This document shows positions 22,329-34,760 of a stretch of 64,000 bases of DNA, in pieces. The notes beneath the pieces are model-generated. The model was not told where the DNA came from. It was given only the letters and a program-made list of their open reading frames with translations, and did no database searches. A program made the translations under genes and the position numbers. Positions within the stretch are counted from its first letter, which is position 1. Each line of letters begins with the position of its first letter. The stretch is from Lyophyllum atratum (lineage: Eukaryota; Basidiomycota; Agaricomycetes; Agaricales; Lyophyllaceae), in NCBI GenBank assembly GCA_014905825.1, contig JACGCN010000029.1, forward strand, positions 1-64,000, in the 5' to 3' direction.

Positions 22329-24110
22329 GGCTTTCCAAGTCTCGACTTGTGTTCGGCGTGGTGTAGGGAAGGGAGGTGTTCTTGTTGCTGCTTTTCGTCT
22401 TTGCGGGGCGGGGGGGGGAGAGGAGGAGAGAAAGAAGGGGGAGAGGAAAGGAGGGGACTCAGAAGCGCGCATATAAAGCAACCTCAAGCTTCCTCGGGCA
22501 CTTCTTAAAATTCTTGCGGGTTCTTGGCATCGCTCATCTCATCTCCCTCCCCCCGAGCGCGTGGCGCTTGTGTTCTATGTTTCGTGTTTTAGCGCAGACA
22601 CGCACGATGGAGTGCGGGCTAGCGGTGTGATTGCTCGCTTCCCCGTCTCCGTTCCGTTTGGTGTGCTTCGGAAGGGCTTGGCGTGGGGCTGCCTTGTTTC
22701 CTCCGTGCAGGTATTCGTGTATGCGCGCATACACGCGCAGGTTGGGAGCGTTGGTTTCAGTCCGCTCTCGCGCCGCGGGGAGGGTTACGCTTCTCCACGT
22801 CTTCCGATATTCTTAATCCTATCCTATCATCAACTTTCCTTGGTCTCGTCTCGGTCTCGGTCTCGGTCATCGTCAACCATACCCCCCCATCATCACCGTG
22901 TTTACAACCACTGCCTTATTGCCTGTTGTATGAAATCCCGCGAGAATCAAGAGCCTTCGCACCCACTCCGCCTTTACTTCACTCCGTCTCTGGTGCCATG
23001 TGATTTGTGTAAGTCGTTTGTTTTCTCAATATATGTCGACTCTGTTCTAATCTCGCCTCTCCTACAGCCGTCATCGTTTCCATCCACCACACATCACCTG
23101 TCCAGCCTCCATCCATCCCATCACACCATCCCGCATCATTCAAAATTCCGACGCCGCACTCGCGCGTGTAGACCGCCCGGTACCTCTGCATAATCAACTG
23201 TTTCGCTCCCACCCCCATCACTCCCTCTACGTCTCTTTCTTGGAATTCATGTTTCTTGTGTATAATACTTTCCCTTCGACTCTTCTCTTGTCTCTTTCCG
23301 ATACCTGGTCCCTCGTCATTTGTTGTTCGATCCGTCTCAAGCTGCTGCTTATTTATAATTTCGTATTTTCCTTTCTGTCTGTCTCTCTCTCTCGCAAGTC
23401 TACATCGTACATACATACATCCCCAATCCCCCACCCCCAATCCCCCAATCACCACTCCCTCTTCATTCATTCGATCCATTATTCCGTAATTGCATCCACT
23501 CCGTCGGTACACTCGTACATACCCCCAATACAGAACCGCATTATTCATCGTCACGTCGCTGAGAGTAGGGCTATGAGCCCAAGTGTCTGAGTGAGCAAGT
23601 TACGGAATGTTAGTGATGGATGGGTGAGTGAAATTGTGAATGCTGCGCCAGCCAAGAGGACTTGGCCTGTGATATGGATCGCTTGGGTGGCGCTGCCATT
23701 TCATTTGAGGCAGGCGGCTGGGCCGTCTTAAATCCTCAGGCTCTTGGGAGGACGCGCGTCTTTGGCCAAGGCCCAAGTCTTGGAATCTCGTAAGTTGGGA
23801 TGGGCTTGGCTGGGCTGGGGCGAGCTTCTTTGACGAACAGATATGTTGCGAGGTTTTCGGTCATTGGAAGGTTGGTGGAAGTTATCTCTTGTCGAAGCGT
23901 GGCTAGTGCTGTGATTATCTGATATTACAGGCCTTTCGTAACAATCTGTCCCGTGGTCCCGTCTTCACAGCTGCGTTGTCCCAGAGCTGTAATCGTACAC
24001 ATATTTAGCTCCAATTAGCCGTTTAGTCTCGAGGGTCGGGTGGCAATGAGGCGCTGAGCAAGGCGCGCCTACCCTCCACCGTGACCTTGTCTTCGTAATC
24101 GGGCCCCGCT
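22329..24110. other. 3' flank of the Ser-rich gene and gene-poor DNA
   Basis: About 1.8 kb with long pyrimidine-rich tracts near 22.8-23.5 kb and open but motif-free frames on both strands. No gene is supported. A spliced UTR is possible. Confidence 0.35.
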
Positions 24111-24490
24111 GTGCCGACTTGAAGACTAGATACCGTCTCGGGGCCTAGAGGCGCTCAAACTGGCACTGGCAGGGATAGTTCAGCCACAGTGACGAGCCCA
24201 TACGTTCCCGCCTGAAACCATAAGTAGGCCGGCCAAGCCGCAGTTCCTCCCTGCGTAAGCGCATCGAAGACATTCTAGACCTGGAGGCAGTGGTAGATCC
24301 CCCTTGCGCCGACTTGAAGACGATGCTCCTTTCCGAGACTACTTAGGGCGCTCAAATTGTAACGGGTAGCTTAGGCACGGTGAAGAGCCCTGACATTCCG
24401 CCTGAAATCATAAGCGGGCCCGCCAAGCCCGCAGTGCCTCTCTGCGTAAGCGTATCAAAAACATTCTGAACTTGGAAAGCATGGTAAATC
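24111..24490. repeat. Two-unit tandem repeat, period about 195 nt
   Basis: Unit 1 begins gtgccgacttgaagac at 24111 and unit 2 gcgccgacttgaagac at 24306. Both share ggcgctcaaa, cgcctgaaa-cataag, ccgccaag/cggccaag, ctgcgtaagcg and a tail ending ggtaaatc/ggtagatc. The units have diverged by substitutions and small indels. On the minus strand unit 2 reads as the peptide YHAFQVQNVFDTLTQRG, but the frame is broken in unit 1. Confidence 0.75.
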
Positions 24491-27127
24491 GGCCCTATGT
24501 TGGATGAGGCACTATGGCCTTGGCCCTTTGACCCTCGCACCTCGCGCGAGAGGGTAAGATGTCTATGGGAAGTGCCATTGTGTAGCTAGACTGCACACAA
24601 CGAACGGTCTAGGTCCTAGGCATGAGGGGGTAAGTGGAGCAGTGGGCGACAGATGTCAAGAGTCAATAGGAGATGTGCACTTTGCGCCGGCCGTCTTCTG
24701 ATGCCTAGTTGATTCAGGATGTGTCCTTGGTTCGCCGGCCCTGGTTAACGTGTGACATTGAGGAGACGAGGGGCAAACCCTGAACGAAGGGATGAAAGAA
24801 GGGTGAGAATCTCCGGTCAAATATGCCTAGGACCCCATTGACCCTTCAGCAGCGGCGAATGCTGGGCCGCAAGAGTCACTGGCCAGGGCGGATAGGAGGG
24901 CCCGCACGAGGTGATGACGGTATTGACTCACGGCAACATGTCCAAGACATGAAATATGTCATCACGACTGGGCTTGGGTGGAGGACGAGTGAATCGATTT
25001 GATTTTGTTTTGATTTTTTGCATATCGTGACGAAACCCGCTACGGGATTTAGCGACACCATCGACACTGTTTCAAAAGCCGTTTGTTTAGTGATAAAGAA
25101 GTGTCGCCCTCAGAGGAGCAGCGTTGACCAAGGAGCTTGAGGTATCCAAGATCTCCAGACGAGAAAGATGCAGTGGGCCTAGCCCAGCCCATCCAAGTGC
25201 GAGGATCGGGTACAAGAGATCGTGTTGGGTGTCGCTCTGCAGGATCCGTCGCGATGAAGCCAGGAAGGCGTGTGTGCCTTGTTTAACCCTAAAAAGTGCA
25301 CGGAAGGTAAATGCTGCAAGAATTCAACCATATACATGTGGAGAGACATCCAGACCCTGTCTGGGGTATATGTAACAGCCAGCGTTCTGAGGCGTTCATG
25401 GTCCTTTGCGAATTAATGCCAGTCTGAGCCATTGATGCGTTCCTAGCTTTGGTGTGTCAATGGTTAGTTCGACGTACCCCGTCTGGGTCGGCCTAGGCTC
25501 TTGGCAACAGCTGAGCAACCTTAGATCTTCAGCTTCCTCCTCATCCAAGTAGAATTTTATCCTGTGGAGAGTCAATTTCGGACCTTCAGACACTGCGTAT
25601 AATCATGCGATGGGCAACACACAGCCGGGACTAGGCCGTTGTGCTGAGGGGTTTTCGCTGGCGCACGTTCAAATCACTGGGCACAGTTACGTGCGTGGTC
25701 GTGTGCCATGTCTATTTCGAAAACATACGCGACAACTTCATGGCATCTCGAAGCCGCTGTGAAGAGATGAATTTCTAGCGCGTGGACCTTGGACACCGTT
25801 TCATCTCGATGGAAGGAAGGACCACTGATCCGTTCCTTCTGAGCGTTCTGTCATTCGTGGAATGGCGCTGACATTGTATGTCTGTGGGCGTAAGCGGAGA
25901 GATTCCGAGAGAAGGAACCTGGATATGGCAGCTGTCCATTGAACTCGGTATCGATCCATCTAAATCTATCGATCGATCCATCTAGAGGCTGGAGGACGGG
26001 TGAGTGTTGTGCGTGTGGGCGGTTATGGGACCTGACTGTGGATACCTAGACTCACCAGCATGCAAAGGTCGGCCCGGGAGAACAAGTTCACTTCAAATGA
26101 GAGTGGTCACAATACGTGACAGCCCAGGAGCAGCATCGACATAAACCACTACGACCACATACGCATACCGCATAAGCACAGATGCATATGTCGTCGCCGA
26201 TGCTGCGAATTATAAAGAGGCGGTCATATGATTTCACTCTGACGATCTCAAGCTTTTCTGGCCCTACAATGTTCGCTAGCAAAGAGGGTTATGGACTTCT
26301 TGAGCTCCCGGATCTTCGGTGCTCTGCAAGGTGGACCCCCTACAGATCCTCGGAGCTAGTTCTATCAAAGGCATTGATTTTCTTGACTCCTTCCCGTCAA
26401 ATATACCTGGCGATGCGTTGCACTAGTCACTAGCATCGTGCATTTGGGTCGGTTCGCTGGTGTCATAGATTGTGAAAGAACCTTCACCAAAAGAGTATGA
26501 TGTCTTAATAGACAATCAGTATATCCAGGCTTTTCGTCTTTCTCCTCTGGACAGGATGCGCAGAGGAGCTCCGGGCCATATACTATATCTTTGGCTACCA
26601 GAACACAAACGCACGGAGACGGCGAATCACTGGGATCAGATCGTCTGATGGATCCACCCGCAAAGGTAGCTACTAGCCAGGCTCATACTTGATTTTGACC
26701 GCATCTAGCACCTAATCTCGCAGTCCAAAGACTTATCCGAAGCCACTCGCCTGCCAATTTCATCGTCCATCGACACTATGCTCTACATGTCAGACGCCGC
26801 TCCTGCTCGGTGGATTTCGCCATAATCAACGCAACGCATGTTTTTACTCGTATTCTGGTTCACTGGCCCTCCGATGCAGGTATAGTGCCTAAGCTTCCGA
26901 TACATGAACGGCGAACAGCAATCAAGGAATAGTAGCGTCAGATGGTCACTACTAAACAAAGCTTAATCCCCTCATTTCGCAGAGGTGACAGCCTGGAGCA
27001 CATACACATCTCCATGATCAATTTGTAGCCCCCGTATTCTGATCACCTTCCGTTTCAACATGACTTCCACATATTAATTGAAGACAAACTTCCTAATCCT
27101 ATCATATGGCCGATCGTCACCATCTAT
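24491..27127. other. Gene-poor stretch
   Basis: About 2.6 kb. The last ~200 nt before 27128 are the duplicated 3' flank of the F-box unit (cagaggtgacagcc near 26.98 kb, gacttccacata near 27.06 kb). The rest shows no gene, repeat or RNA that I can support. Confidence 0.4.
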
Positions 27128-29804
27128 TTAACCTGTACCATGTAGTCCTGCCAAAAAGGCCTGTGCCATTTGTTCGGCTACCACATCCAATGGTACCCCA
27201 ACAGTGCCATCTAGATATTCGAAGAATGCATCTCGGAAGCTCGGGGCAGGGTTGTCCACATTCACTCGAATTGGCCTGAAGAGTGCCGTCCTGTTGGCAT
27301 CCAGGTGAAGTTCGAAATATTGATCGAAGTCGTGTGCGTATTCACTCTCCACGTAATCGTCGGGAATGACATCAGGATGCCTAGGGAGATAAGGCAGTTT
27401 TGTCAAACCTTAGCATAGGTAGTCAAAACATATAGACTCACCGCTCTTTTAAGTGATCCAGCGAGTCATCCCAAGGTATCATCTTCCTGCATTCAACGCA
27501 GACCCAGCTGGTGTCGTGCGCCGGATGTCCAGAGAGAGGGCTCATTTTGACGTATTCCAATAGATCAGCCAGCAGGCCTTCAGTTGTACTGAGTGCTGCT
27601 AGTTTTACAACATCAGTGAATTCTTCATTTGGTTTATGGTGCTGAGCGGTGTGAGCAACCTTAGAAAATATGACCATTAGATGTATTCTTAATGGCAATA
27701 TAAGTAGACTTACGACCGTAGGCCACCTCATGACCAAGCGACCCTCTTCAGGGTCCGTACATTCGATGCACTCGAAGCGAAAATCTAAAAGGTCCAGAAC
27801 AAGGCTTGGCATGGTTTGCAGGATTCCGCAATCGCGCAAGACATATTCTGCCCTTTGATGGGCACGTCGATCGAAACGCACGATGTCTCCAGTGTTCCAT
27901 GGCTTGCAGTTGAGGTCGCGAAAATATGGATCCAAGCCGTCTTCATATGTATCAGAATAAGTGAGAGTAGTGGTGCATCGATGGACCAGAACTCGTGGAT
28001 AAGTGATTTCGCGCCGACAGTGGTTGCAACGGAAGAAAGTCGTGGCGAGTCTAAGCGTGGCTTCAGTGACTTCTGTATCGGTTTCCGGGTTACTCTTCAT
28101 AATAGCAACAAGCTGTTCGTCCTTGGATTTACGCCAAGCTGTGACAATCGAAAGGATATCGACCATTGCCTGTTTGAAATGATCCTCGACGACCAGCTGA
28201 TCGATGGGCGTATCCTCGATAACAGATCTAAAATCGGGCAGGATGGCGAGATCGGCGACAGAAGGCAGTACCGTGTGTAGAGGTTGGGATAAGGCATATT
28301 TTTGGAGGGTTTCTGATAACACTTTGCCACGCTTCCGAATCGTGGCCCGCCGACTTGTCTCCAAGCGTTGGACTTTGGTTTTCTCCATGAAGTCGATCAA
28401 AGGCGCCTCAATGTTGCCCCAGACTGCTAAGATTTAGTGACGTTGGGCATACATCACGACGAGGTACGTACTTCGATCAGTGAGCTCCCTAGGTTGCTTG
28501 ACCAATTTATGATCGGACAGTAAATCGTATTCAATATCGTCTGCCTCCTCTAGCTTTGCGATTTCTTCCTCCCAACCTGAAGCGGGGGGAGGCTAAGCAA
28601 TTTTGAAACGCGTGGAAATGTAGTCTTACCGAGATGTGATAGTTTCTCCTTTATGCTAAATTGATGATGGGCTCAGTGAGAGGAAACATCAGGAGGAAAT
28701 TATCGGGCTGACGCTTCATACCGCCTCTGGCGAATGTTTTCAAGTTCGTTGGACCGCTCTTCACTTCGATTTCGATTCCAAACTGCGCACTCGCTGCCAT
28801 GCTACGGGACATGCTTTCAGAGAAAATCTTACAATTCGATACAACTTCTAACGTACCTGCATCCGTGCTTCATATTCTGTACGTTTCGCGATGCACCATT
28901 CTTTCAATGCAGAATCATCAAGGCTCTGCATTTCCGCCTGATACCGACGAAGGGTGCGTAGGCAATATCCTTGCGCCGGCCAGCGTTCTATGATTATCTG
29001 GTGAGGTCAAATCGGCATTGTGTCACCAAGGAAGTCATCTTACTACTAGAGAGGTCAATGGATGGAACAAAGCTGATTGGGACCCCGTAATCGCCCGCCG
29101 CTCCGTAAGTGACGAAACTGATCGCCATATATCAGGAAATATCCGTTGAAAAGAAGGTTTAAGAATGTACTTGTCTGGAATACACTTTTTACAGCTCCTG
29201 GTCCGGGTGTACCAATTGATTGCCTTAGAAGGAACTTGCGCTTTCAAGCAAAACTAAATCACCAATGGAGGTAAGGGTCTGACAAGGACAGCGAAGCAAA
29301 TGACAAACATGACAGTATGGGTAGAATATGAGATTCGCGTATTGAGGTTCGCTGAGGTCCTTAGGACATTCCGGCAAGTCTACGATGCGAGACCGAACAT
29401 TCTTCCAGACATATGTGGAGGAACGGTGCATGAGGATGTTCCTCAAAGGTTTAGAGGTCCGGGATAGATTAAGAAGGTCATAGGGAGTAAGATGCGCGAA
29501 TATCTATGAGTGGTGAGATTTTTAGCGCAACAATTTCTTTGTGTAAAAGCAGATTTCCACTGGCACAGGGAAATACCTCAAACAAGATATCCAGGGGCAT
29601 CTCAGTAATCTGCTCCAACCTTCCTTGCTTTCCTCGTGTCTTTTTGGGCTTCGAGCCTTCAGCGTCTGGCTTAGAACCCCTCACCTTCCTCGCCTTCTTC
29701 GGTGGTGGATCTGTCCTGGTGGTTTCCGAGCCGCTGTCGCTGTCCATAGTCCATATAGAGGATCCTACTCCGGGCTTGCGGAGGCGCCCCGAGCGCCGTG
29801 GCAT
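27128..29804 (-). CDS. F-box protein with cysteine-pair motifs, copy 2
   Basis: Start MPRRSGRLRKPG at 29804. Exon 1 has a basic, NLS-like DPPPKKARKVRGSKPDAEG and the F-box beginning MPLDILFE; exon 2 completes it (IFAHLTPYDLLNLSRTSKP) and gives LPECPKDLSEPQYANLIF. Splicing over the next intron (donor gtttgt) creates a CHFC...CKKC knuckle (YCHFCLK, then RSCKKCIPD). A helical middle (SIKEKLSHL, GWEEEIAKLEEADDIEYD) leads into the large exon 28400-27438 with FRCNHCRREI, VLVHRC, FECIECTDPEEGRL and WVCVECRKMIPW. An intron with donor gtgagt joins R to HPDVIPDDYVES in the last exon. Part of the 5' middle (about 28950-29060) has stops in the frame that is open in copy 3, so either an intron is unrecognised there or this copy is damaged. 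Expected role: substrate receptor of an SCF ubiquitin ligase, by family inference. Confidence 0.7.
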
Positions 29805-30505
29805 CGTATGAGTCTTTGGGGGCGCGAAATGTAGTGTCGTGGATGAAAGAATGCTCCAGGCACGTCAATTGTTTGGGTTCAAGTTGGCAAACTAGTGGCA
29901 CTGGGATAATTGAAATTGTAAAATCACCTGACCATGCCCATGTCGCGTCTGGTCGCGATTAAATTTACGCGACTTGAATGACATGAGCTTCTCAAGAATC
30001 TCAACGTCGTGTGCAAGTATCTTGTTTACACCTCCGGTATTCAAAGCTTCATGCGTTCACGGGGAAATCAACAATATTGGTCCCCATGGGGCATGGTATA
30101 GTCGTCAAGGAGGGTTTCTGGAAGATTTCGAAATAACCCATATGCATGGACGCGCGGTTGAAGTTAGATGGATTTCATGTATCAGGGAAATGGGAATGAC
30201 AGCATTGTTATAACTGCCCATAGGCTCTCCACCATTCCAACTCATCGACGCGCATCACTCAGTATTCAATATTCAACGCTCACCATCAGGTTCACATGAA
30301 TGATTCACCGATGCGTACACATCCCCTCTTCTACTCCATTACAGTTGTGAGTGTTCCTCATTCATGGATACCTCAAAAGTCAGAACAAAATTGCACGTAG
30401 AACGAGGATCTATCGCACGTAAAGCCTCAGTGGCCTGCGAACAGCGCAAAACAAAAAGAAACTCACACAAGAAGAGTGGCACGTCGGCACTCCTAGTCGG
30501 CACTC
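29805..30505. other. Upstream flank of F-box copy 2 and intergenic DNA
   Basis: The first ~160 nt (to about 29968, including gtcgcgtctggtcgcgat) are shared with the upstream flanks of copies 1 and 3. The rest has no supported gene. Confidence 0.5.
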
Positions 30506-31084
30506 CTAGTCTTCGCTGTAGTGGTCTGGCAGATGGGCATCAATATACCAATCTGGTTCCCTTCCACCCATAATGCTCTTCAGTTTCTCCAACTGCGGCT
30601 TGCTGGGCCTGTTCACAAACGAACTCCTCATCGAGCTGCACACCGACACGAGCACCGGCCAACAGCCGTTCGAGGCCAAGTCGTTGCCACCGCGCTCGGC
30701 GTAATCTTTAGGCAGGACCCGCTCAATCCGAAGACCCTTGATTCCCGACGATGAGGCCAACAGCTTCCTAGCGAGATAGATTTTAGTGAAGTTCGTGTTG
30801 CCGGGTTGGTAGTTCCTGACGCGATGGCTGTTCTGCTCGCAGTAGGTGATGAGCCAGTCTCGGGAAACCGTAAAGCCGTAGAATACGCGATGATTCTTAA
30901 ACTCTTGTGGACGCCTGGGGACTGGAGGGACAATTTGATCTGGAATTTCCGGGTTGTCGGTATTGGGGGGAAGCTGGGAGTGTGGTTGGACAGCTGGGAG
31001 CATAACGAATGAACTTGAAGCAGGAACAGTAGAAAGAGAACTTTTTACGCTCATGGTATCCATAGACTGTCCGAGAGACAACAT
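30506..31084 (-). CDS. Small protein of unknown function, about 192 residues
   Basis: An open single-exon frame on the minus strand. The chosen start is MLSLGQSMDTMSVKSSL at 31084 because the upstream extension to 31255 has poorer coding character; MDTMSVK at 31063 is an alternative. The N-terminus is Ser/Pro-rich. The folded part contains FYGFTVSRDWLITYCEQ, ARKLLASSSGIKGLRIERVL and GCWPVLVSVCSSMRSSF, with the C-terminus YIDAHLPDHYSED. No catalytic motif, transmembrane segment or signal peptide is seen. It resembles small agaricomycete-restricted hypothetical proteins, and no function is assigned. It sits between F-box copies 2 and 3 on the same strand. Confidence 0.65.
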   Translation of the reverse strand: MLSLGQSMDTMSVKSSLSTVPASSSFVMLPAVQPHSQLPPNTDNPEIPDQIVPPVPRRPQEFKNHRVFYGFTVSRDWLITYCEQNSHRVRNYQPGNTNFTKIYLARKLLASSSGIKGLRIERVLPKDYAERGGNDLASNGCWPVLVSVCSSMRSSFVNRPSKPQLEKLKSIMGGREPDWYIDAHLPDHYSED

Positions 31085-32044
31085 CGGAGGAGGAGGACGG
31101 GAAAGGAGGAACTGAGAAAGACCGTGTGAAAGCGGGAATCTCTTTGCCTCGAGGTCAGTGACTCTGACTTGTCCGATATGATCATATTTTCTGGCTTCGT
31201 TTCGAACTCCTCTCCGATATATATGACAGACTGAGATTCGCGGACGATGAAGCATTGCGAGAAGATTTCCTCAACACTTGTTTTCATATGCAACCGCCGC
31301 ACACAATGAAACCGCCAAGTGATCAAGAGAGCATGTGCAATTTGGCGCGTTTGCAAGCGCGCCAAATTCGGTGGTTGATTTACAGACCGACGTGGTGCGG
31401 TTATGGGGGTCTTCCGGAGCGGTCATATGTCTCACTGAACATAGAGAATTGCCGGTACCTGCGAGCGAGGTTCCTCCTGACCGTTGGCGAACAGTCCATC
31501 ACCAAGAGGTCGAAGGCAAGGGAAAGAAAATCGAGCATGGCCCTCAGCTTCGCCAAGGAGTACTTCCCGCCAACAAATCAAAACACATCCCCGTTCATGC
31601 CGCGTCGGTGTTGAATACCTTCGGCATTTCCACTGACGCGAGTTCCCTCCTTTTTTCTTGCGTTCGATAATCAATATTTTCGTACCTCCAGAGGGTAGTC
31701 TGACTCGTGAACTGCTTGTCCCTTGTATTACGTGAGTTTGCGCCTTACAGGATTTACCTCATTATAGCGGCTGCACGATGGGCATCACCAACAAGCCTAC
31801 GGAGTGAGCCATGAGGAGAGGTGGTCGTCTAAATCATGACTTGTGACTGATGAACGTACGTAGCGTCCAATACTGAACAAAGTTTCCCTACGTCCAGCAG
31901 AGGTGACAGCCTCCAGCACATGTACATCTCCATATCAATCTGTAGCCCCCGTATTCTGATCACCTCCCGTTCCCCCATGACTTCCACATACTAATTGAAG
32001 AAAGTCTTCCTAATGCTATCATGTAGCCGATTGTTACCATTTAT
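31085..32044. other. Intergenic, with palindrome and duplicated flank
   Basis: An 11-bp perfect inverted repeat lies at 31339-31349 and 31358-31368. From about 31860 to 32044 the sequence is the duplicated 3' flank of the F-box unit. Overlapping plus-strand frames at 31.26-31.67 kb carry no recognisable motif. Confidence 0.45.
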
Positions 32045-34760
32045 TCAAACTATACCAGTTGCTCTTGACAAAAAGACCTGCGCCATTTGCTCGGCTGCCA
32101 CATCCAAGTCTCCCCCAGCATCAGGTAGCTGCTTATACATGTAGAATGCATCTCGGAAGCTTTGAGCAGGGTCGTCCACATCCAATCTGATTGCACTGAT
32201 GATTTCGGTCCTGTTGGCATCCAGGTGAAGTTTGAGATATCGATCGAATTGGCGTGCGTGTTCACTCTCAACGTAATCGTCGGGAATGACACTAGGATGC
32301 CTAGGGAGATAAGGCAGTTCTGTCAAATCTTAGCATAGGTGGTCAATACAAGTAGACTTACCGCTTTTTCAAGTGATCCAGCGATTCTTTCCAAGGTATG
32401 ATCCTCTTGCATTCGACGCAGACCCAGCTGGAGTTGTGCGCCCAAAGTCCGGAGAGAGGGCTCATTTTGGTGCCTTCCAATAGATCAGCCAGAAGGGCTT
32501 CGCGGTCTCCGAGTGCTGCTAGTTTCACCATACCATTAAACTGCGCATCTCGTCTATAGTAGTGTCGGGCTGTGTGGGCAATCTTGGGAAATATGACTAT
32601 TAGATGTAATCTTAACCGCAACATAAGTAACCTTACGACCGTAGGCCACCTCATGAGGAAGCGACCCTCTTCAGGGTTCGTACATTCGATGCATTCGAAG
32701 CGAAGCTCTAAAATGTCCCGGCTTGTCGTACTTTCGCCGGTTCCGCAATCGCGCAAGACGTGTTTTGCCCTCTGATATGCATCTTGATCGAAACAAACGA
32801 CGTCTCCGTCGTTCCACGGCTTGCAGTCGAGGTCGCGAAAATATGGATCCACGCAGTCTTCAACTGCATTAGAAGACCTAATGAGAGTGGTGCATCTATG
32901 GACCAGAATCCGTGGATAAGAAATTTCGCGATAACAGACGCTGCAATAGAAGAAAGTCGTGGCGAGTACAAGTGTGGCTTCAGTGACTTCTGTATCGATT
33001 CTCGGGTGACTCTTCATTATAGCAACAAGCTGTTCGTCCTTGGATTTACGCCAAGTCGCGACAATGGAAGGGATGTCGACCACTGCTTGTTTGAAATGAT
33101 CCTCGAGGACCTGCTCGTCCATGGGCGTATCCTCGATGACAGATCTAAAATTGGGCAGGATGGCAAGATCAGCGACGGAAGGCAGTATCGTGTGTAGAGG
33201 CTGGGACGAGGCATATTTTTGGAGAATTTCTGATAACACTTGGCCACGCTTCCAGATCACAGGCCCGCGATTTTTCTGCAAGCGTTGGGCCTTGGCATTT
33301 TCCATGAACTCTATCAAAGACTCCTTGATGTTACCCCAGACTTCTGAGACTCAGTGACGGTTGGCATACATCACGACGGGATACGCACTTCGATCAGTGA
33401 GGTCTCTAGGTTGTCTGACCAGTTTATGATCGGACAGTCGGTCCTCTTGAATTTCGTCTGGATCCTCTAGCTTTGCAATTTCTTCCCCCCAACCTGAAGC
33501 GGAGGGGGCTAAGCAATTTTGAAACACATGGAGGTGTCATCTTACCGAGAAGTGATAGTTTCTCCTTTATGCTGAATTGATGATGGGAGGTCAGTGACAG
33601 CAAGAGGCATATGGATATTATTGGGCTGACGCTTCATACCGCCTCTGGCGGATTTTTTCAAGGTCGTTGGAACGCTCTTCGCTTCGATTGTGATTCCAAG
33701 CTGCGCACTTGCTAGCATGCTACGAGGAATGGTTCAGAAAAAAACCTTGCAATGTGATACAAGGTCTAACGTACCTCCATTTGTGCTTCATATTCTGTTC
33801 GTTTTGCGATACACCATTCTTTTAAGGCGGGATCCTCAAGGCTCTCGATTTCGGCCTTGTACCGACGAAGGGTGCGCAAGCAATATCCTTGTGCTGGATA
33901 GCGTTCCGAGAATATCTGGTGTCGGCATCCTGTCACCAATGAAGCCATCTTACTACTACCGAGGTCAATGGATGGAACGATGTCGAGTTGAACACCGTAA
34001 TCGGCCGCCGCACTGTAAGTAACGAAACTGATCGCCATATATCAAGAAATATTCCATTGAAAAGAAGGTTTAAGAACGTACTTGTCTGGAATACACTTTT
34101 TACAGCTCCTGGTCCTAGTGCCCCAATTGATCGCCTTAGAAGGAACTTGTGTTTTCAAGCAAAACTAAAATCATCGTTGGAATCAAGGGTCTGAGAAGGA
34201 CAGCGAAGCAAACGGCGAACATGACAGTAAGGATAGAAGATGAGGTTCGCGTATTGAGGTTCGCTGAGGTCCTTAGGACATTCCGGCAAGTCTGCAATGC
34301 GAGATCGAACATTCTTCCAGACATATGTGGAGGAACGGCGCATGAGGATATTTCTCAAAGGTTTAGAGGTCCGGGATAGATTCAGAAGGTCATAGGGAGT
34401 AAGGTGCGCGAATATCTATGAGTGGTGAGACTTTTAGCGCAACAGTTTCCTAAAAGCAGCATTCCATCAGGGAGATACCTCAAACAAGACATCCAGAGGC
34501 ATCCCAGTAATCTGCTCCAGCCTTCCTTGCTTTCCTCGCGTCTTTTTGGGCTTCGAGCCTTCGGCGCCTGGCTTAGAACTCCTCACCTTCCTCACCTTCT
34601 TTGGTGGTGGATCCGTCGCGGTGGTTTCCGAGTCGTTGTCGCTGTCCACCGTGTATACCAAGGATCCGACTGGCTTGCGAAGGCGGCCCGAGCGTCGTTG
34701 CATCGTATGGGTCTTTGGGGGCGCGAGAGTTCCAGACAAGTCAGTTGTTTGCGTTGGCAT
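32045..34760 (-). CDS. F-box protein with cysteine-pair motifs, copy 3
   Basis: The best-preserved member of the three related copies. Start MPTQTTDLSGTLAPPKTHTM at 34760, then RRSGRLRKP, the NLS-like PPPKKVRKVRSSKP and the F-box MPLDVLFE joined to IFAHLTPYDLLNLSR. Then LPECPKDLSEPQYANLIF and a spliced YCHFCLK...RSCKKC knuckle. The exon near 34038-33766 (FVTYSAAADYGVQLDIVPSI, YPAQGYCLRTLRRYKAEIES) is open here but interrupted in copies 1 and 2. Exon 33317-32358 gives FYCSVCYREISY, VLVHRC, FECIECTNPEEGRF and WVCVECKRIIPW, with one internal ~57-nt intron (gtaagg...ccaag) between WPTV and IAHTARH. The last exon (HPSVIPDDYVESEHARQFDR) stops at 32045. No stop was found in my spliced reading, though not every exon edge is fixed. 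Likely an SCF substrate receptor. Confidence 0.75.

Noticed and set aside
22561..23590. Plus-strand frames of up to 210 codons downstream of the Ser-rich gene.
   Set aside because: Pyrimidine-rich DNA without motifs and with overlapping alternatives in all frames. Likely UTR or intergenic DNA.
25660..25680. gttcaaatc resembling a tRNA B box.
   Set aside because: The upstream 60 nt lack a D-arm consensus and paired acceptor stem.
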